Shown here: in pieces, positions 62,591-64,000 of the stretch
How the letters are laid out: every line of letters starts with the position of its first letter
How positions within the stretch are numbered: the stretch's first letter is position 1
Assembly: GCF_003286125.1 (NCBI RefSeq)
Contig: NZ_QMED01000002.1
Location: 1 to 64,000 of the forward strand
Origin: Algibacillus agarilyticus
GTDB taxonomy: Bacteria; Pseudomonadota; Gammaproteobacteria; Enterobacterales; Alteromonadaceae
Length of the DNA: 64,000 nt
Reading direction: 5' to 3'
Notes under the pieces: generated by a model
Told to the model about the DNA's origin: nothing
The model's input: only the letters and a program-made list of their open reading frames with translations
Databases searched by the model: none
Program-made: the position numbers and the translations under genes

Positions 62591-64000
62591 CTACTGCCCT
62601 TCAACCATAAGCTCAGACGTTGAGCGGCTGATATGACCTAACAAGCCATTAACATCACTTGTTTTTGGTTTAACTAACTTGAACTTAGGCAAGTAGCTTT
62701 CAAAGTTACTGAGAATGTTGTGTGCATGTGTACTATCAGTTTCTTCAAAGTGCTGGTTGATTAAGCCACGTAAATGCTCAACAAATATAGCCTTATCTTC
62801 AAATTCAACGATTTCTACTAATTGTTTATTTAACTTCGCTTCAAAATTATCTTGTTCGTCAAGTATATAAGCGAAACCACCTGTCATACCGGCACCAAAG
62901 TTAACTCCAGTAGAGCCCAGTATACAAACAATACCGCCAGTCATGTATTCACAAGCATTATCGCCTGTGCCTTCAACCACGGTGACTACACCTGAGTTAC
63001 GAACACCAAAGCGCTCACCAACACGACCTGCAGCAAATAATTTACCGCCTGTAGCACCATATAAACACGTGTTACCTGCGATTGAACTTTCGTTTGATTT
63101 AAAATCAACACCTTTTGGTAATTTAATAACAAGCTTACCGCCCGCCATACCTTTACCTACATAATCGTTTGCATCACCCGTTAAGGTTAGGTTTAAGCCA
63201 CCCGCATTCCACACACCAAAGCTTTGACCAGCTGTACCGGTAAAGTTGATTGTGATTGGATTTTTAGCTAAACCTTGATTGCCATATTTATTGGCAATCA
63301 TACCTGAAGCCGTTGCGCCAACTGAACGATCTAAGTTAGAGATAGTGTAATTAAAATCACCGCTTATCCCTTTTTCAATACACTCCGCTGCATCATTAAC
63401 AATTTGTTTATTCAGCAAAGCTTGATCGAACGGCTCATTGCGACCTTCAGTACAAAAACGATGTGTTGCACTCGAAGGTACAGCATCGGCTAAAACAGGT
63501 GATAAATCTAAACGACCTTGCTTAATTGTGAACCCATCAACCGCTTCTAATAAATCAGTGCGACCCACTAAATCTTCAAATTTAGCCACACCAATTGAAG
63601 CCATAATTTCACGAGTTTCTTGTGCAATAAACTTAAAGTAGTTCATTACCATTTCTGGTAAGCCAATATAATGATCTGCACGTAATTTTTCGTCTTGGGT
63701 TGCAACACCTGTCGCACAATTGTTTAAGTGACAAATTCTTAAGAATTTACAACCTAAAGCAACCATTGGACCCGTGCCAAAACCAAAGCTTTCAGCGCCT
63801 AAAATACCCGCTTTAATCACATCTAAACCGGTTTTTAAACCGCCATCAGTTTGTAAACGGATTTTATGACGTAAATTATTTTCAACAAGCGCTTGCTGTG
63901 TTTCTGCAACACCTAATTCCCAAGGTGAACCTGCATATTTAACCGATGTTAATGGCGAAGCGGCTGTACCACCATCGTAACCAGAAACCGTAATTAAATC
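62591..64000 (-). CDS. gltB: Glutamate synthase (NADPH) large subunit, C-terminal part (5' end off the right edge)
   Basis: 470 codons, open through the right edge; the visible frame begins [16 protein letters not shown], in the FMN/synthase domain. The 3Fe-4S loop has the three Cys of [12 protein letters not shown], followed by ATGVATQ. The C-terminal beta-helix (GXXG repeats from about 200 residues before the end: [20 protein letters not shown]) is complete. The remaining two thirds, including the glutaminase domain, lie beyond the window. Confidence 0.96.
   Translation of the reverse strand, partial: DLITVSGYDGGTAASPLTSVKYAGSPWELGVAETQQALVENNLRHKIRLQTDGGLKTGLDVIKAGILGAESFGFGTGPMVALGCKFLRICHLNNCATGVATQDEKLRADHYIGLPEMVMNYFKFIAQETREIMASIGVAKFEDLVGRTDLLEAVDGFTIKQGRLDLSPVLADAVPSSATHRFCTEGRNEPFDQALLNKQIVNDAAECIEKGISGDFNYTISNLDRSVGATASGMIANKYGNQGLAKNPITINFTGTAGQSFGVWNAGGLNLTLTGDANDYVGKGMAGGKLVIKLPKGVDFKSNESSIAGNTCLYGATGGKLFAAGRVGERFGVRNSGVVTVVEGTGDNACEYMTGGIVCILGSTGVNFGAGMTGGFAYILDEQDNFEAKLNKQLVEIVEFEDKAIFVEHLRGLINQHFEETDSTHAHNILSNFESYLPKFKLVKPKTSDVNGLLGHISRSTSELMVEGQ

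Overview
The window is chromosomal DNA, about 40% G+C by eye, from a marine gammaproteobacterium of the Alteromonadales. The family Colwelliaceae (Colwellia/Thalassotalea-like) is my best guess. It rests on protein resemblance (RpoD, AsnB, Cca, GltD, DUF4442, DUF2489 and others) and on gene order, not on a database search. No phage, plasmid backbone, rRNA, tRNA, CRISPR array or complete insertion sequence was found.

Layout. 1-4941 (-): N-terminal 1647 codons of a giant repetitive adhesin that runs off the left edge, with a LapA-type retention module and a TAAG site. 5402-7728 (+): asnB and a DUF4442 thioesterase-like gene. 8079-10652 (-): gspB-gspA. 10744-12012 (+): cca. 12116-13825 (-): uppP, folK, folB. 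13926-15664: plsY and tsaD, convergent. 15855-20438 (+): rpsU-yqeY, then dnaG and rpoD. 20503-22110: DUF1244 gene (-) and moaA (+) behind a probable Moco riboswitch. 22314-29854 (-): REC-HPt protein, DUF885 peptidase-like protein, yjaG, DUF2007 protein, long coiled-coil protein, DUF2489 protein, yihI. 29957-30286 (-): a CsrB/CsrC-type small RNA, then cytochrome c4 (-) and engB (+). 33127-39573: M16 lipoprotein peptidase (+), class III cyclase (-), HigA-like regulator (-), prlC (+). 39646-44861 (-): TetR-controlled RND/MMPL export operon. 45106-46626 (+): comM. 46641-50670 (-): GST and a pqiA1-pqiA2-pqiB-pqiC operon. 51594-53442 (+): CBM48 protein and cysK. 53522-58098 (-): ahcY, adenosine kinase, a truncated solute-binding gene, cbiB-like gene, mtnN. 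58556-64000 (-): DUF2726 protein, KefB/C-type antiporter, gltD, gltB (partial).

How the parts connect. Most of the window is housekeeping: translation and replication (rpsU, dnaG, rpoD, tsaD, cca, engB, yihI), folate, lipid carrier and phospholipid synthesis, nitrogen assimilation (gltBD, asnB), sulfur and methyl-cycle metabolism (cysK, ahcY, adenosine kinase, mtnN), and envelope maintenance (pqi, RND operon, gspAB). The accessory features are the adhesin and three families of short non-coding repeats with terminal inverted repeats (here A, B and C). These occupy several of the long gaps, one of them just upstream of cysK.

The strongest non-obvious signal is at 29957-30470 (- strand). It is a non-coding gene with 11 GGA motifs, several in hairpin loops, and a Rho-independent terminator. 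A perfect 18-bp UvrY/GacA-type dyad lies about 170 bp upstream. It sits in the same neighbourhood (between engB and yihI) as E. coli csrC.
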